Assembly (NCBI RefSeq): GCF_910592395.1 | Contig: NC_088310.1 | Location: 24,509,491 to 24,573,490, forward strand | Length of the DNA: 64,000 nt | Source: Lineus longissimus | Taxonomy: Eukaryota > Nemertea > Pilidiophora > Heteronemertea > Lineidae | Reading direction: 5' to 3' | Shown: positions 61,683 to 64,000 of the stretch, piece after piece | Position numbering within the stretch: position 1 is the first letter of the stretch | Layout of the letters: the number at the start of each line of letters is the position of its first letter | The notes under the pieces: model-generated | The model's input: only the letters and a program-made list of their open reading frames with translations | Database searches by the model: none | What the model was told of the DNA's origin: nothing | Program-made: the position numbers and the translations under genes

Positions 61683-61910
61683 CAGTGGAACCCCAGTAAT
61701 ATGACCACTTATGGGACCGAGGTTGAATGGTCGCCTTACCGGGGTGGTCTCATTACTTAAGTTGACAATCCGGGGACAAAATGCGTGATTAGGTATTCTT
61801 GCCAAAATTGTTGAACTTATTCATAAGTTCAAAATTACTACTGATGATGTTGGTTCATTTTGCACCATTCGGTCGTGTTATCGGGATGGTCACCGACCGG
61901 GGTTCCACTG
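61683..61910. mobile_element. 228-bp MITE with CAGTGGAACCCC ends
   Basis: Left end CAGTGGAACCCCAGTAATATG and right end ...CCGGGGTTCCACTG are inverted matches (about 12 bp exact at the tips apart from one position). The body has GACCACTTATGGGACCGAGG and, further on, TTCATAAGTTCAAAATT...GATGTTGGTTCATTTTG, shared with 44.6-44.9 kb. TA follows the right end; the left flank is TG, so the TA duplication is degraded or one side is mutated. The ends resemble pogo/Tigger-type non-autonomous elements. Confidence 0.78.
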
Positions 61911-64000
61911 TAGTTAGGGTACTGTTCAGAAGCACTGGTATAGCAGAAAGTATGTAGGGTACTCTGGTAAAATAACCTCTTCATTTCAATCAACTTCAAG
62001 AAAAGTCCAAGTTTTTTAGGTCACCAGCAAGCTATACTGTTACTGCTGGAGATAGCTTTTGAGAAAAATATCATGGAGTCCTAAAGGTAAGGTGAACTCG
62101 ATTGATTTTTGGCAGTCTAGACAATATTGACACCAATAGAGACTCCCTTTCCTGTTCTTGACATACAAGTTGTTAGCACCTGTTTCAGCTTGCACTACGA
62201 AGGCTGAGTTCATAATGATTTATGGAGTGTTTTTTTTTCAGAACTTCATACATGCGCCTAAGTGGCTGCTTGGCTTGCTTTTGCACTTGACTTGGGAACA
62301 TTGGAAAAGTGGAGCATCTTTTATTAGATTGAGGTGCTAACTTATTTGAGCATCTAGCTCAGATTAAGAACCACACAATTATGATGAGGATGGCTATAGA
62401 CTAGGAACATCAACCTGACTTAGATTGAGCCGAATTCTGGATGGAAGTCATCAAGGATTAATTAAACATCCAAATCGAACATAAACTATTTCGAATTTGA
62501 GCAAACTGTCAAAATGTTATTCAGAGAAATGTCCAGTGAAGCACACAGCCGGGATAGTAATTTGATGAGCATGAAGGCATGTCATCAATCAGTATTGATT
62601 GGGGAATTGGTTTGAAATTGATGGATCAGGCTGATCTTGTAGACTTGCAGTGTCAATAATCCCCAGAGTAAACACTTACATGGTCTGCTGCGTGTATGTT
62701 GATGTGGTGTGACACTCGTGATGCTCTATCTTGACCCGTTCAGGTCCTGCTCTACCCAATCTGGTCCAGCAGCACTTCAGGATGTTGAAGTATTTGACAG
62801 TATTCCTCTGCTTAAAATACTTTGCTAAAAACCTATTTATCATGCTTATTAGTTTGGTGGCAGTTTGTCCATGCTCGTGATTCTGACCATGTTGCCTTGA
62901 GGGGGGAAATGGGAAAGTTGTTCAGCTGGCCCAAAAAGGTTTTGCCTGGTTATCTCTGAGAAGGTTCTATTTGATGCAATCAACTTGATCAAGAAGATTG
63001 CACTAATTGTGCTAATTGACTAAGATGCAGCTTACCTCTTGGGAAAAGTATCTTGTCATATCTGGTTTGGGTAATCTTGCCTTGATATGATTGCTTCTTC
63101 TTCTGTCAGTTCGCACTTTATGAGGTATCAGACACATGGTAAGGAACAGTCGGGAGGGAGATGCTGGTAGTAATTTGTCAGCCCTTAAGCGTGTTGAGTT
63201 TTGAACGTGGTCAGATGCTTTGAGTGTTCATGCATTCAATCATAGAGGATGATCAAAAGTCATGGTTTTGTGGGTAGCATATCTAATGTGTGTCTCCAGT
63301 CTTTAAAAATTCTCTTTAGTAGCTTTATTTAGATGAGATCTAAGGTTTCTTTATCATTGTAATAGGGGCCTTCTGTATCGAATTCTTGATTTTCAAACAC
63401 ATTTTCCTGCTGCCATTTTCGGTCAAGTTTCATTTAGAAATGGATTTCGTTTTGAATGTGGACATAGTTGTCATCTGCCGCTAATATCTACACCGTCTAT
63501 GGCAAATACCAAATTGGCACTGTGAAATTCTAGCCCTGATGCTTATCGCCAAAAAGGATAAACCTTGAACATGAAACTTCCCAGGAAACCTTACTAGGAA
63601 ACCTTTTCCTGACATATGAGTTGTGTGAAAACGAAACACAACATTGACTGTCTTCGGCTTTGCTACTGACATTGAGTCAATGTGTTTGAAGTTTGCCACA
63701 TGTTTGCTGAGATCCTCTTAGATGTTTTATATTCAACTGAAAGACACACATAAAACAACTCTAGTTAAATCATGATTAACTGGACCTTTCATGGAACCCT
63801 TCATTAGCCATGAGAATAAACAGCGTAAATTAAAGTGGCAAACTGTTAAGTTGGTAGCGTGACTTAAATTTCGATACTCGAAAAAAGTGTGATGGTTTCC
63901 GTCATCCATTATCTCGAGAAGCACTTGATTTCATTTCGATAAAATCTAATTGAGTTTTCGCTTATGTTATGACAATAACAAATTTGCACGGCTGTTCTAA

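Larger units (their letters stand above)
60296..64000. other. Intron downstream of the neurexin-like exon
   Basis: I looked for the next LNS exon (strands after the TG) on the + strand and did not find it. Contains the tandem duplication at 60.8-61.1 kb and a MITE at 61.7-61.9 kb; otherwise unstructured. Confidence 0.45.

Noticed and set aside
60290-64000. Search for the next neurexin LNS exon
   Set aside because: No + strand stretch with an acceptor followed by the expected domain continuation was found; it presumably lies beyond the window.

Overview
This is eukaryotic, AT-rich, gene-poor DNA that looks like the inside of one very large gene. The only stretch I can defend as protein coding is a single exon on the + strand (60143-60289). 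It encodes the first half of a laminin-G/LNS domain and looks most like the start of the second LNS domain of a neurexin. It has a clean acceptor and donor and is phase 1 on both sides. Everything else is consistent with the enormous introns that neurexin genes carry: at least 60 kb lies upstream of the exon and at least 3.7 kb downstream. No tRNA gene, rRNA, CRISPR array or operon is present. The other open frames are short, have no family signature I recognise, and in several cases are simply repeats.

The organism is probably a marine invertebrate, most likely a lophotrochozoan such as a mollusc. The main reason is a dispersed repeat family whose copies begin with (T)n-GCTCACC and a CGTC-rich head (GTCCGTCGTC) and end with GGTGAGCACAATGGCC. 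Repeats of this general style are, as I recall, abundant in mollusc genomes. This is inference from repeat style, not from a search.

Layout: 1-9.8 kb holds four copies or part-copies of the GCTCAC family, then a 1.4 kb copy (7730-9093) built of four ~300-bp subrepeats, and a head fragment. 9.8-39 kb is mostly featureless intron with old degenerate tandem duplications, a 20-bp C run, a DNA-transposon relic and two tRNA-derived SINEs on the minus strand. 39.0-42.4 kb is the most striking part: three head-to-tail units of the same family, two of which carry a tRNA-like AT-rich tail module. 44.6-45.8 kb holds a transposon relic with a duplicated end, a degenerate tandem array, a 172-bp near-perfect palindrome and a separate 26-bp perfect hairpin. 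56.8 kb has a ~140-bp MITE. The neurexin-like exon is at 60.1 kb, followed by a tandem duplication and a 228-bp MITE with CAGTGGAACC-type ends.

The best candidate for something undescribed is the regulatory-looking content of the GCTCAC family. Each ~300-bp subrepeat carries one CTCF-core-like word (CCACCAGGGGGCC, 13 copies in one orientation), and most also carry a nuclear-receptor-type cluster (TGACCT-8nt-AGGTCA-cag-AGGTCA, 11 copies). The family's 3' end carries a small hairpin whose stem bases change in a compensating way between copies.
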